Shown here in pieces: positions 45,791 through 57,700 of a stretch of DNA of 64,000 nt. The notes under the pieces are model-generated. The model had not been told where the DNA came from, did not search any database, and saw nothing but the letters and a program-made list of their open reading frames with translations. Each line of letters starts with the position of its first letter. Position 1 is the stretch's first letter. Both the position numbers and the translations under genes were made by a program. This stretch comes from Stercorarius parasiticus (Eukaryota; Chordata; Aves; Charadriiformes; Stercorariidae), in NCBI GenBank assembly GCA_013396915.1, contig VWZL01002050.1, positions 1-64,000 on the forward strand, given 5' to 3'.

Positions 45791-46038
45791 CTCTTGTGCA
45801 TAGCCTGCGCCCAGGGCCACCGCTTGTGCAGCGGCCCTCCTCGTGCAACAGTCTCCGGCCTCTCCTCCTTGCAACAGCCTCTTCTGGCCGTGTAACCCTG
45901 TTCATGGCAGCCCCTTGAACAACAGCCTGTTTCAAGGGGGTGCTCCTTCTGTGCAACAGCCTGCCTGGTAGGAGGATGCTTCCTTGTGCAAGAGCCCCTT
46001 TCCTGTGCCGGGATCACTTCCTCATGCAAGAGCCCCTC
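45791..46038 (+). repeat. Degenerate CTTGTGCAACAGCC repeat array in the 3' UTR
   Basis: At least eight variants of the core appear at irregular 25-45 base spacing: near 45793, 45823, 45841, 45867, 45913, 45947, 45983 and 46018. Typical forms are CTTGTGCA, CGTGCAACAG, CCTTGCAACAGCCT, CTGTGCAACAGCCTG and CCTTGTGCAAGAGCCCC. Confidence 0.75.
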
Positions 46039-46660
46039 CTTTCAAACCCAAAGAAAGGCCCCCGTTTTGCCTTCTCTCTCACTGTAGGATGCGTATGAAG
46101 GGGGGGGGCGTGTTGAGACATGCATGGTGGATGGGATGGAGGGACGGTCCTTGTACGTACAGGGGCTCGGACACATGTTTTCAGCAGGCCACAGAAGAAT
46201 GTGGCAGGGTTCACAGCTGGATGGGTTTTTTTGAGGATTTCCTTGAGTGTCTAAGAGAGAAATATCCATTCCTGTCCCTCCTGCTTGTGAAAGGGAGGAG
46301 GGGTCACTCGTCCTGCCCCAAGGACTGGATGGGAGAAACCTCCTTCTCCCCAGTGGAAGGTGAGACCAGTGGCAGGACCGGGGGGAGAGGCAAGGCATGT
46401 TCTCTGGGACGGACAGGTGCCTACACTGCCTGAGGGCTGTGGAGTATTGCACTCTTTCTCCTCCCTTGGTGGAGAGCAATAGAGAGGAGTCTGTCTGAAC
46501 TGGCTGCTGCCTCTCTCTCACAGCTGTCTGAGCAGCACGATGGCCAAGGCCCTGTAGGAATGTGGGTTCTTGCTCATTGCTCTTCCTGCCCGTTGTGGAT
46601 GATGTCCTAGCAGCTTGTACTCCTCCTCCTCTCCCTCCTGCTCCCCCCCCCGCCCCGGCC

Positions 46661-46696
46661 NNNNNNNNNNNNNNNNNNNNNNNNNNNNNNNNNNNN
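46661..46696. other. Assembly gap (36 N) in the ZNF384 3' UTR
   Basis: Preceded by a C-rich run and followed by CAACAACAAACC. Probably an unread low-complexity stretch. Confidence 0.98.
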
Positions 46697-47095
46697 CAAC
46701 AACAAACCAAAAAGCAACCGGAGGGAGGGAAAGAGACTGCCAAAATAATCATCACCCTTCTCTCTACTCCCTTTCCTGAAAAGCGGAACAACAGCAGTTC
46801 TGACTCTCACGCGCCTGTCCTGCCCCCAGTTTCCCAAAGGGAAGGAGGAGGAGGAATAGACCAGTCTTTTCAAGGAGCCGGCAGGAGGCAGGGAAAGGCT
46901 AGCTTCTCCTGCTCACCTCCCATCAGAGTGCTCTCCCAGGCTCCCTCTTGCCAAGACGGGCTGGACTCACATGGCAGTGGTGGCCTCTTCTGGACCCTGG
47001 TCATGGGAGAGAATCCCCAAAAGGTGGACAGTGGAGAGAAGGGGATGAAGATCCCCACAGAGAGACCAATCTAATGAGAAGGGGGAGCCAACAAG

Positions 47096-47101
47096 AATAA
47101 A
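47096..47101 (+). promoter_or_regulatory. ZNF384: Proximal ZNF384 polyadenylation signal
   Basis: AATAAA in GAATAAACTGAAGG, 1.33 kb after the stop. It is followed by an AT microsatellite and a T-rich region. Confidence 0.55.
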
Positions 47102-47117
47102 CTGAAGGGCCCTTGAA

Positions 47118-47140
47118 TTTATATATATATATATATATAA
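47118..47140. repeat. (AT)n microsatellite
   Basis: About ten AT units directly after the proximal polyadenylation signal. Confidence 0.9.
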
Positions 47141-47456
47141 CTATCTATTCCCCACCCCTGGCCCGCTCTGTCCTTGCTGTAACTGTTTCTATCTCTGTGT
47201 TTATAAAACGCATTATCCTGGCGAATTTTTATTTTCACTCTTCGTTTGTTTTTCCCTTTCTCTTCGTCTTCAATTCTCCTTCCCTTTTTTTTTTNGGATC
47301 ATGGAGGCTGACTCAGAAGAGAATGAGAAGGCAAGGGAAAAAGCATGTGTTGTTGGGATTTAAAATCAAATCACCCACCCAAAGCCTATAGAATCCCAGA
47401 CTTCTGTATCAACAACCAATAGGGGTGCTTTTTTTTTTTTAACCACCTTGTATAGA

Positions 47457-47462
47457 AATAAA
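47457..47462 (+). promoter_or_regulatory. ZNF384: Distal ZNF384 polyadenylation signal
   Basis: AATAAA in TATAGAAATAAATTGG, 1.70 kb after the stop, after a T run and followed by GGTGTAAAAGG and then a TG-containing stretch. It is the best candidate for the main mRNA end. Confidence 0.65.
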
Positions 47463-47485
47463 TTGGTGTAAAAGGCTCCTTGAAG

Positions 47486-48119
47486 GTGCTGCTGCAAGCA
47501 CCCTGCCCCTGTGACGTGTGTTCCTTCCCCCTGCACCAGACCCCTGCACGAGCATCTTGCTGCTGTGAGTCCCGAGCGGCTTGTGCGGGTGGACGCGAGG
47601 GTCGGCCCATCCCTGCTTTTGGGCAGCCTTGCGGTTCCCACAAGAAAAGTGAGGAGCTCTGCCCTCTGCACCTGCAGAGCCTGTGGCAGAAACCTTTTTC
47701 TCTGCGTTTAGTCACCAGGGTTGGCTGCGAACAGTCAGAGTATTTTGTATATCCATAGGTTAAGCTAGAAGAAGCTGTCTGATTTGACTCCTGCATTTTA
47801 CAGGTGACGTTTCAACCCATTTATCCTGTACTGAGCCCCAAGAACTAATGTGTATTTGAAGTATGTATTGGCAAAATGCATTGGCTTGATTTTGAGGCAC
47901 TGGGACATAGAGAATCCCTTCCATTGGTAGCCTGCTGCAAGGGCTTCGTGTTCTCACTGTTTAAATACTTAAGCCCGGTTTCTCCTTTGGATCTGTTTGG
48001 CTTTGGCTTCCAGTTACGAGTTCTGGATACGTCCATCGTGCTGTTTCAGAGAGCCTTAGAGCACAGTGGGACTTTTTCCCCTGGACTGGTATTTAAACAT
48101 TGTAACATCACTTCTCAGT
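47486..48119. other. Intergenic DNA after ZNF384
   Basis: No exon recognised. Sequence composition is ordinary. Confidence 0.45.
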
Positions 48120-48990
48120 CCACTTTTTGACAAGCTAAATAGATGGAACTCCTTAAATCTTCCACTGTAAGGGATTTCCTCCAGCCCATGAATTATTCTT
48201 GTCTTTTCTTTCTACATCTTGTCAAATTTTTTCGGTATCTTGTAAAAACGTTCCTTTCAGAATTGAGTGTTCAAGCCCCAGTGCCATGGACAAGTTCCCC
48301 CTGCCCTTTGCCTTAAGTCTGCGGAGGATTGCGTTTGCCCTTTTCTCGCAGCATTACACGGGAGCTCACATTAGCTGCTTGTCTGGTGTGACCCTTACAT
48401 CATCTGAAGTCTCGGCTTTCCGTGATAGTGTTTCCCCCTTTTCTACAGGTATGGTCTGAGTTCTTATTTCCTAGACACTTAATGTGAGGCTATATCGAAG
48501 TCCAGTTTGTGTGAATGGACCTGGCTTACTGATGGACCAGGCTACTTGCCGCTTTCCCAGTTTTGTCACCCACAAACTGTATCAGTTGTTATTTTTTTAC
48601 TTTCAGATCTGGGTTGAAAACGCTATATTGCATCTGACCTACACTAACTTGAAAAGCATCGTTCAGCGCAACTTTTTATTAGCTTCTTTTTGAGACTCGC
48701 AGGCTAGGCATTTCTTAATCCTCTTAGTATGTGATTATGTACAGTAAATCTTTTTGACTTATGGTGCTAGGTCAATGCCTTACAAAAATTTAAGTATGTT
48801 GCACCTATGCAGTCCCCTTTGTTAAACCAAATGTATAATGATGTCATCTAAGAATGAAATTAGGGTTTGGGTTTTTTCTTTTCCTTTTTCTACAAAAATC
48901 TGTATTTCATAAAACCTTTGGGTTATAGGTTCTGTTTTTCATTCACTAATTCTTCATCTCAGCAACTTTTCCGTAATTTCACATTGAGTC
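48120..48990 (-). mobile_element. Old L3/CR1-like LINE, 3' region
   Basis: The + strand gives the complement of an old CR1/L3 element in the right order: GGAACTCCTTAAATCTTCCA; TCCAGCCCATGAATTATTCT; GCATTACACGGGAGCTCACA; TACAGGTATGGTCTGAG; CCCACAAACTGTATCAGTTG; and GGTCAATGCCTTACAAAAAT with GTATGTTGCA. This covers the RT C-terminus and 3' end. Similar but weaker resemblance continues to about 49500, so the element may be longer. No frame is open. Confidence 0.6.
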
Positions 48991-51900
48991 ATTTCATTTG
49001 CCTTTTGGGAATACTGTCATGAATGTCTTAAGGTATTTCTCTAATATCCCAAGTTCAATTAAAATCTGAATCAATGGGCTAGAGAGCTTGCTAGTGAACT
49101 CTTTCAGGACTCCTGTTTCTTTGCTGACTTAAAAATACACATCGCTAGTAGATGTTGTCTAATCTCCTACTTTGATACTAAGGTACTGGATAGAAGTTGC
49201 TATTTTCATATGACTGCCACATCCTGTTTCTTTCTGAATATGGAATTAGAAGTATTTGTTGACTGATTTTCCCCTGTTCTGTGTCACTAGCATTTTCACC
49301 ATTTTAGCTAGCATGGAACAGTACTATTACTAAGATTTCTTTATTTTTTATTTAAAGAAAGGATTGAAAGATCCAAAATCCCTTTCCTATTACCAGTAGT
49401 TTTGCTAGCCACAAAGCTTTCCTTAACAGTTTTTATCTATTTTATAACGTCTAATTTATGTCGGTTGCTGTCTGGCCTTCCCCTTTTCCGTGTGTTATGT
49501 TTCGGGGGGGTTTTGTTGTTTTTGTTTTTTTTTTAAATTGTTTCTTCTTGCTCACAGACTTTCTTACTGAACCCAGGATGAGCTTTTACCAAAAGTTTTC
49601 TTCTTTCTTGATTGTGGAATTAGGGCTTTTTTGGCCACATAATAAACTTTTCTTACAGAAGAGTTTCATTCACATTTTTCTGCCTTATTTCTTTTTTCTC
49701 ATGGACAACTCAGTTTATAGTTTGCTCTACCTTAGAAATTAGCACAGACTCAGCCCAGGTTTATTACTGCTTGTGGCTCTCTTCTGCATGTCCATATTTC
49801 ATATGAACAGGGCAAAATTGGCAGTTTCACTCAGGTTATTATCTTGTCTTGTATGCATCACCTTGAAGTCTGAAAAATTGACTTGTTTTGGGTGCAGTGT
49901 CTTGTATTAAGAAAGCTACAGTTATAAAAGTTGGAAAGATGTTTTGCCAACTGGTTGAATTCCTTGGAGAATGGCTCACAAGTTAAAATTCCATGCAGTG
50001 TTTTTTCATTTTATATGTTAAAGGTGCTTGAAATCACCTCTCCTGATCCCTGGTTTGATGTGGTTTTTTCTAATGTCTGCTATCCTTCCTTCTTGGAATC
50101 TGTTACCTAGCATGGGATCCGTACGTATTTGAGGCTGTACAATTCCTGTGTTAACGGTTATTTCAAAGGTGTTATTGCTTGTGTTTGTGCAGTTTGCTGC
50201 TGCTCCTATAGCTTTTACTATTGCCCAGGAAGAAACTAATGATTTTTCACTAAGGGGCTTTCCTATTGAGTTTCAGAAATGACACTTTATTCCAGGCCTC
50301 TTTTTTTCCTCATCAACGAGAATTTCTTATGTGTCTGTTTACCCAGAGTCCTTCTGCTGGTGTAGAAATAATTGAAGATACCCAACTCTCATTATCTTTG
50401 TCACTTATTTGAGTTTGGATTAGGTCTTCCTCTTTGGATTCCCAAGGCTGTTTAACATATTCAAAGTGCTTCAGGTGGTTTAAAAAGTATAGTTGCTACC
50501 TGCAGGACGCAAAATGTAACATCTGTATAAAATTGTTCCCTGTTGAGGTGAAGCCTCAGGTTCCAGTCTGCAGCTTTTCAGTTTTGTGCTCTCAAGCAAA
50601 CACCGGTTCAATTATTTAACTCCCACTCACAAGGGTGGAAGATTCTCTAAGAAGATCCCATGGTCTTCAGCTTCCTGAATTCTTCCTGAATTCAGCTTCT
50701 CGTCAGCTCCCTGAATTCTTTGGCCCTGCGTTTTCTCTGTGATGCCAATCCATTTGTTTCTGTATGTCTGTACCCAAGAAGACTTGACAATGACTATGGA
50801 GTTCTGTATTAGGTTGCATCTTGTATCTTTGCTGGAAGGCAGTAGCACTTCTTCTTCTTGTCCTTTACTGAATTGGTTGTCTGTTCTCAGCTGGATTTTG
50901 CAAATTATCATTGCTTTAAAAGGAAACATCATGTAGGCTGGAAATCATTTAGAAAAGTCACCCACAAACAATAACTGAATCTCAGCCGTGACTAATGATA
51001 GTATTGCTGGTCTGTAATTCAGTTAAATCTTCAAGAAAGATTTAAGACTTTCATAATTTAAAGCCTTATGGTTAATCAGCCATGGCCCTTATTAGAGTTT
51101 TTTGTTGGTTATCACTGCCATTAAAACTGACATTCGATTTTACTTTTTTTTTTTTTTAATCCATAGGGTCTTGTTATGCCTGTGTTCAGTACATTAAAGT
51201 CTTCTGCTATAAGAAGTCTTTTTTCTTTTGTAATGAATTACAGACCACGGATCAAGTCACTGTATTCATCCTTCCAAACAGCTAAATGAAATTGAGCTGG
51301 TTTAGGTGTCTCACGGTAAGGCTTGGCTCCATCATGTAGTCCTTATCTATTGCTTTTCTTTTTCCTTTATGAATGACCAAGCTGTGTAGTGTTCAGTTAT
51401 AAGTCTTGCTACATTAGGCCTAGATGGTTATCGTGAGCCACCAAACCTACATTGCGATAAAAGGATATGTAGTTCTTTTAATTAGGTGTTTTTCTTGAAA
51501 TTGAAACAAACAGCATTACGTTTCTTTTCTTAGCTGAGTGCAACCCATATCAATCACACTGTGATTTTGCCGAATCAGTGTTAGGTTAACTGGCGTACAG
51601 CAACCTGGATGACCCCATTTACTTTTCAAATACCTTTTAAGTCGAAGTATTTGCTGGTCTTCTGGAACATATTCAGACCTCCGAAGTTGTTTGGAAAAGA
51701 AAGCCCACTGCTTCCATCTGCTTGCCGGATAATTCTTTTAAAATTATTGTCAGTTTCTAGCTATGCAACTTCTAGGATGTATTACTTAATGGGTAGAACT
51801 AAACATCTTCCTAAATCTCATTGGCAATAGGTAATATTTCATTACTTCACAGATTTGTCTACATCGTCCAACTTTCTTCCTAATATAGAATATAATTATG

Positions 51901-52599
51901 AGATTCTGCCTGTCTTCTATATTTTTATTGATTATTTTATCATCTTTATATCAACTAAAGGATATATATCATGTTTAGGGTTTTCTTCTAATATTTTGCA
52001 GGTAATGTACCTGAAAGCTGCCCAAGTTTACTAGTGCAGTTTCAGAACATAGAATGAAATTGCTCTGTACACTTCCTTAACTACAAAACAGGTACCTGTT
52101 CAATCATCATTTCAGGTACAAAAGATAAAATTTGTGTGCATGGTTTCCTGTTTCTGTATAGTAGAACACCAAAGTACTAGAGAGATGTAGTAACTTGGTC
52201 CAACAAACATTTCGATTTCATGTAGTGTCTGTGTAATGAATGGAAAAAAAAACTGCAAAAGAAATCATGACACCAAAGAACTAGAGTCTATGCCTAGTTT
52301 TGCTACTGAATTAGGATGTTTTTGGAACGCGGACACAACTATAATCTGGCGCCTTTGGCATCCTCTTTCATTTGTAAAGCTGATTTAACCACCTTGGGGG
52401 CAAGCGCTGCAGATCAATTGTATGATGGTTGTGAGAATGAAGGGTGGGTACATCTGGCCTTTCCTGAAGAGAAGGAAATGCAGAGCAGGGATCTCTGAAC
52501 TGAGAATGTTAAAGAGTGAGAAGAGCTGAATGTGTACCTCTACAGCAAAAAGGGAGCCAAACAAGACTCAGACGTGGTAGGCCTCCTGCTGGGGTATGC
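48991..52599. other. Intergenic DNA, AT-rich, possibly the rest of the old LINE
   Basis: AT-rich, T-rich on the + strand, with no recognised gene. Segments around 49340-49500 resemble the complement of further L3/CR1-type coding sequence, but I cannot set borders. The remainder holds nothing I recognise. Confidence 0.35.
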
Positions 52600-52772
52600 A
52601 TAAGTATCCCTGTCAAGCACTGGCCTTCCCCTTGTGGTCCTTGGACAACATTTAAGAGGTGTGTAAGGTAACTGAAAAGCTGGAGGCTTAAATTTGGTAT
52701 GCAGATGTTCACATTTCCAAGGGAAAATACGCAGGCATTTGTAGATCAATAAAGGTTGAGAACCACTACTCT
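52600..52772. repeat. Possible old hAT-like DNA element end
   Basis: Ends with GGTTGAGAACCACTACTCTA (52754-52773), the characteristic inverted-repeat end of Charlie-type hAT elements. The internal sequence CTTGTGGTCCTTGGACAAC also fits. The opposite terminus is not clear. Confidence 0.38.
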
Positions 52773-54879
52773 AGACTACTTGGGTAGGCTGTTTAGCAGC
52801 TTCCCTTTGTGAGATGCGTAGGCCTTCTGGGCAGTTACGCCATCATCAGTCAGGTCCTTCATCTAACTAGGAGGTATTTACCTGTTTAACAATAGGATGT
52901 AATTGAAGTAGCAAACTCTGGGGTGGTGGGTCGTGGTGTGGTGTGTGAGAACCATTGGGGTTAGCATATATGGCTTTGTTACTACAATAGTTACTGGAGT
53001 GTCAATATACGAGGCTGGGTGGGGGTAGACATAAATAGTCAGATACCTCTAGAGCGTATTCCAGTCGGAGAAGCATCTTCCTGTAAAATCGTCTGTGCCC
53101 ATGCTAGGGCTTTCACTTGCAGAAGTGTTTACTCTAAAAAAATATTACACCTCTCACCAGATAACTACTGTGGTAATGCTCTGTCTGTGGGTGAGGATGC
53201 TTCTGGAACACTTCTCCATGAACCTCTGCCTCAGCTTTCTAAAGAAAGCAAAAATAGAGAGATGGCAAACTGAGATTCAGAGCTCAGGAACTAGTTTTTG
53301 CTGTATTGGAAGAGTTTCTACTGCCACGAGACCACACAGGTACACAAAACTGCCTCTCCCCTTTGTTTTCTAACTTCACAGTGGCAGTTAGTGAAGTTGA
53401 ATGTACTTTTGTGCACTTTACTAGGGTTTACCGTTTAGATTTTAGGCTCATGTCTCCTTTTCCCTGTCTTTTGTATCAGCAGTGACAACAAGCCCAGAAG
53501 GAGCTTGTCTCTTCATTTCAGTGGTCTAGTATTTTAACATCTCCCTAGCCTTGGCATGGAGGATAAGGTGGGATTCCCAGCTGGTCTCTTAAACAAATTG
53601 GTGATGTCGAAGAATACCTGTTTCTTAACATCAGCTCCATTCAGCCTGGTAGCTCCAAGCAGGACATGTTTTGGGGATTCTGGTTTAGTACTATGACAGG
53701 GTGTAGCGAGCAGATGGGTGTTTTTTTAATGCAACAGACACATCCTCCTTAATTAAGAGCGTAAGGCAATTTATACAACAATTTTGAGGTACTTTAAAAA
53801 CAAAGTGAGGCAATAATGTTCAGCTAACTGAAGCCAGCTGCTTCACAGGGGAACTGAAGAGAGTACGAAATGTGTTTTGAATAATTAAAAATGTGTCATA
53901 AATAACTTAAATGACTATAGGCTGAACAGGACTGGAAAACACTGCATCTTCAGAACACAGTGGATCACTGAATTAACCAAACAGTGTAACAGCAAGATGG
54001 TTGATAGTTCAAACAGCTGCAGTTCATTTTTGTTGCAGCCCCTCAGTCTTCATTGCAGGCTGCTGGAAGACTTAATCCTGGTATATCCATGTCAATAAAG
54101 GTACAGTGCCTTGGAAGATCTTTAGGAGGAAAGAGAAGAAACATGTCTGGTCAATTCTCAGGGCCAGGATCTAGCTACAATCAGTCTTAAGCAACAACCA
54201 TCACTATACAGCCTATCAGTAAAAAACCTAACAATGTAGGTCAGTGAGCAGGAGAAATGCAAATGAAATGTTAACATTTGCCCAACAAACCCAGTGCCTC
54301 CTAAACAGTATAGGATGCTGATAACACTGACCTCTTGGAACAGCAATCCTGAACACTAGAATCGTAAGGCTCAAAAGAAATAATTTTGTCTCGGTTCCTT
54401 CGCCCTCTTGACCTAGCACAATTCCATACCGTGTCATGCAACCACGAGCAAAGGACCACCAGGGGAAGGGCTCCTGTGCTCTGCAGCAAGAGGATCTCTA
54501 ACCTAAAAATGACTCATAAATCATCAAGAAAGTAGGTCTGGCAAGATGGGGAAATATTTAACTTCATTTCATGGCTTGTTTCGTTTCTTAGGTATGTTAA
54601 GTCTGTATCACAATCATTTTACAGCAAAGCCAGTCTCTGTTTATAACACAGCAGCAGCTCCTCGTCGCTGGGGAACTGTATGAAGACTAGGAAGATTCAG
54701 TGCTGTAACCAACAGCCCGGATTACCCAGCCAGGCTGCTGAAAATTATTTGAAGCCAGGAGAGCCCTCCGTAGCCTCCAAAACGCGAAACCTGGTTCTAC
54801 TGGCGCAGGGATGCAGCAGCAGCAGGTATTTACCCTCCCGCAGCTCAGAGGAGTCAGATCAAGGCAGCCCCGGGCCTGC
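52773..54879. other. Intergenic DNA before ING4
   Basis: No exon or RNA gene recognised. An AP-1-type ATGACTCAT occurs at about 54509-54517. CpG density begins to rise after about 54750. Confidence 0.4.
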
Positions 54880-55480
54880 TCCCCCCGTCTCCCTGCGGAA
54901 GGGCCCGGGTTGATCCCTCACGGCGCCCTCTCTCCCTCAGCCCCGGCAGGGACTGGGGCTGGCGGGGCCCTGAGGCGGCGGGAGAGTGGGCGGGAGACAC
55001 CCGGCCGGGCGAAGATGAGGCCTCCCCAGTCCCAAAATGGCGGTAGGAGCGGAGCGGAAGCGCCCGGGAAGGCGGGCGGAAGCGGCTTCCGCAACCAGTC
55101 AACGCTGCTTCCGGGTAGGGGAGGGAGGGGGGTGCCGGCGTCCGGCTGCCGCCGGAAGCGCCCGTGTGTGCGGGGCCCAAGATGGCGGCGGGGATGTACC
55201 TGGAGCACTACCTGGACAGTAAGGGCCGATGGGGGCGGGGCCGAGGGCCGCNGTACGGGCTGCCCCTTCGCGTCCGGGGGCTGCGGCCGCCGCGGGAGGC
55301 CGGCCCCGCAGCCGTCCGTGGGCGCCGCGCCGGCACCGGCGACAGGCACCGTGTTTGTCCCCGGTGGAGGGAGCCTGGCGCTGCTCCGGCCGCCTTTCGG
55401 GAGCGGCGGCTTGGCTGTGGGTGGCTTTGCCGGGTTGAACTGCAGGGCTGGTGAAGCGAAGGCGAGGATAAGTTTTGTAT
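54880..55480 (+). promoter_or_regulatory. ING4: ING4 CpG-island promoter with clustered ETS and YY1 motifs
   Basis: CpG-dense and TATA-less. Five ETS-type cores lie in about 105 bases: CGGAAG at 55055-55060 and 55077-55082, CTTCCG at 55086-55091 and 55108-55113, and CCGGAAG at 55152-55158. A YY1-type CAAAATGGCGG is at 55033-55043 and a full CAAGATGGCGGC at 55178-55189 contains the ING4 start codon. This is a classic housekeeping layout with the start site probably within 55030-55170. One unknown base at 55252. Confidence 0.8.
55182..55218 (+). CDS. ING4: ING4 first coding exon (partial gene)
   Basis: ATG at 55182 opens MAAGMYLEHYLD plus one base of the next codon, followed by a GTAAGG donor at 55219. 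This is the N-terminus of ING4 as I recall it, including the split serine codon at this junction. ING4 is a PHD-finger protein of the HBO1 histone acetyltransferase complex that reads H3K4 methylation and acts as a growth suppressor. The leucine-zipper-like N-terminal domain continues in exon 2, which I could not find up to 64000. Its position just after ZNF384 in the same orientation agrees with mammalian gene order. ING5, with a similar start, is the main alternative, but the linkage favours ING4. Confidence 0.9.
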
Positions 55481-57379
55481 CTGTAGGGAGGTAGTTTCCA
55501 CGGCTTCCTTCGCTGTAGGAGCGCGTTCCCATTTCTCTGGTCGCAGAAGCGCTCCGTAAATACTAAGTTGGTGACGTTATCGGAGTCCTCGTGCCATACC
55601 ATCCTGCTTTAACGTGCTTATAACGTTGTCAAACTCTGCCCTTTTGGGAGATAAGACTTTCAATGCGTGTTTTCCCCCCTCTGTTCTTAAAATAGTCAAG
55701 TAGGCTAATCGGAGGAATTGTTTTTGAAGGAATGTACTAATGAGTTAAGATTTAGTAACCTTTGATGAAAGCTCTTTCCACGTTTTCTTTCTGATCTGGT
55801 GTCAATACTAGAAACAGGGGACCGTGGTGATGGGGGAGTGTGTTTAAAGCGTGGTCGTACTAATAACGTGTCTTTTACTTCACTATACCTGGCCAAGATA
55901 AACCTCTTGCTTTTTGCACGTGCTTGGAAACATTGGAGCTTGGTTCTTCAGAAGTTTTGCTACATTAAGTTTCCTCTGGCAGTACGGAGCTGATAATATG
56001 TTGATATGGAGATAAAGGGTCTCATTCCTTATGTCTGCAGTGCTTCTTTCGTCATTAGGAAAATTAAATTAAGAAAGTTCAAGAACCATAATACTTTTCC
56101 GTGAAAGCTGAAAAGAAACTGGAAGTGGACAGGAAAGGATCTAGGAGCTGTGAGGAAGGAGGATGCAAAAGCCAGGAAGAAGAGTTGGATGAGGGAGCAG
56201 ATTAGAGGGGAGCAAGGAATGCTGAGCAAAGATGTATGTTCTTCTGCTTTTCTCATTCCTTTATGGAAGATTGCAGTTGGCTGAGGCTTCTCAGCAAAGA
56301 TGGCCAGGAGTTGGGAGGACAGGGGCTATGTAAGAGATGGACGAGTAAACCCCTGGGGAGAATGCAGGGGTTTCCTGCTGGAAGAACACAATTGTATTTT
56401 GAGTAAGAGCTGTAGTGTGAAGATAAAGGAGCGAAAGACTGGGATTTGTGGATGGTAGGCAGGGATCGGAGAGAGGCAGCACTGAGTGTGGAGAGGTATA
56501 TATGGTAGATACCAAGTCGGAGAGAAAGCAAGCTGTGGGTGAGCTTAGTGGCTAGACAATGCTCCCACCAAAGCCAGACACTTCTGGATCCCACTGTCAC
56601 TGACATCTGAAATTGATGAACCCCCTGGAAACTCCTGTGTTCACCTCTAATACAGGCATGCAGAGAAAATTACAAACTCTTACTTTCTCTCTCAGCTGAG
56701 ATGTGTGATCCTGCAATTGAATTAGAGATTCTCGTCCTGTTGAAGGTGGATGTTAATATGGTGGTGCAGACTGTCATTTTTAAGGTGTCTTGCTAAAAAG
56801 CAAAACAAAACAAAAAACAGTAAGCTGCGCAATCTAAAAGTACCAAAAAAAAAAAAAAATCTGGCTACAGAGATGCTAGGAAGAACAAAGCAATCTTTGC
56901 TGCGATAGTTTAGCCATTTTTTGCATACTCCCAGAGCTCTTAAGGCCTTTTTCAATTTTGTCTGGTGTCCCTTATAGTATATGCAACATTATTTCCCTTT
57001 GCTAGCTAATTGCAAGACAGTTGCTGTTGCTTAATCTAGAGTTCCTTTCAGAAAAGCACATCACGTGAATTGTAATACTTCCAGTCAAAAAGCGTCTCTC
57101 TCAGTCTTCAGTAAGTTAGTTTGCTGATAGGATTTCCTGTCATGGTTTTGTGACTTTTGTCTGTAGTTAATTGTCACAGTTCCAATATTTAGTCAGTGCA
57201 TTTATAACACCTTTTACCTGACATTTTGAAGTGTCCCCTTATTAAAAGTTTTTTCCCTGTGTAGATTGTAATTGATTAAATCTTAACCTTCTTTCTGGTA
57301 ACTTAGGAAAAAAAAAAAAGAAAAGAAAATTGCCTGTGATAGTATATTTTTCAGTTTTCTAATTTGTCATCTTGTTCTT

Positions 57380-57700
57380 CTCCAAGCCTGCTCTAATCTT
57401 TTGACATCCTACTTGAACTTCTGACTCTCTGAAAATGCATACAGTCCTTTAGTAACCGGTCTTCATAGTACTAACTAAAGAAGGCAGGTTATCGTTCTTC
57501 TGTTGGGTATGCCCTTATCCCTGTTCGACATTGTGTTTCAGCTGGGAGCTCGTATTCAGGTAACTATCTACCATGATATTGAAACGATACAGTCTTCCTG
57601 TTTCTTAGAAATATGGTCCAGCATCCTTTATCCGTCACTTATATTGCCTGTTCCTAAATGTACTACCCTCTGTAAGACTTAATGGAAAGTACCTGTTTGC
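57380..57700 (-). mobile_element. Old L3/CR1-like LINE 3' remnant
   Basis: The + strand has CTAATCTTTTGACATCCTAC, CAGCTGGGAGCTCGTATTCA, GGTAACTATCTACCATGATA and TTGCCTGTTCCTAAATGTAC in the same order and spacing as the complement of an old CR1/L3 3' end, and as the copy at 48.2 kb. More decayed than that copy. Confidence 0.45.

Larger units (their letters stand above)
45763..47485 (+). other. ZNF384: ZNF384 3' UTR
   Basis: Runs from the stop codon to just beyond the distal AATAAA at 47457-47462. It starts with a degenerate repeat array (45791-46038), contains a 36-base gap (46661-46696), a proximal AATAAA at 47096-47101, an AT microsatellite at 47118-47140, and one unknown base at 47295. A weak stem of T-run and following AACC precedes the distal signal. 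Two signals suggest two mRNA lengths. Confidence 0.75.
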
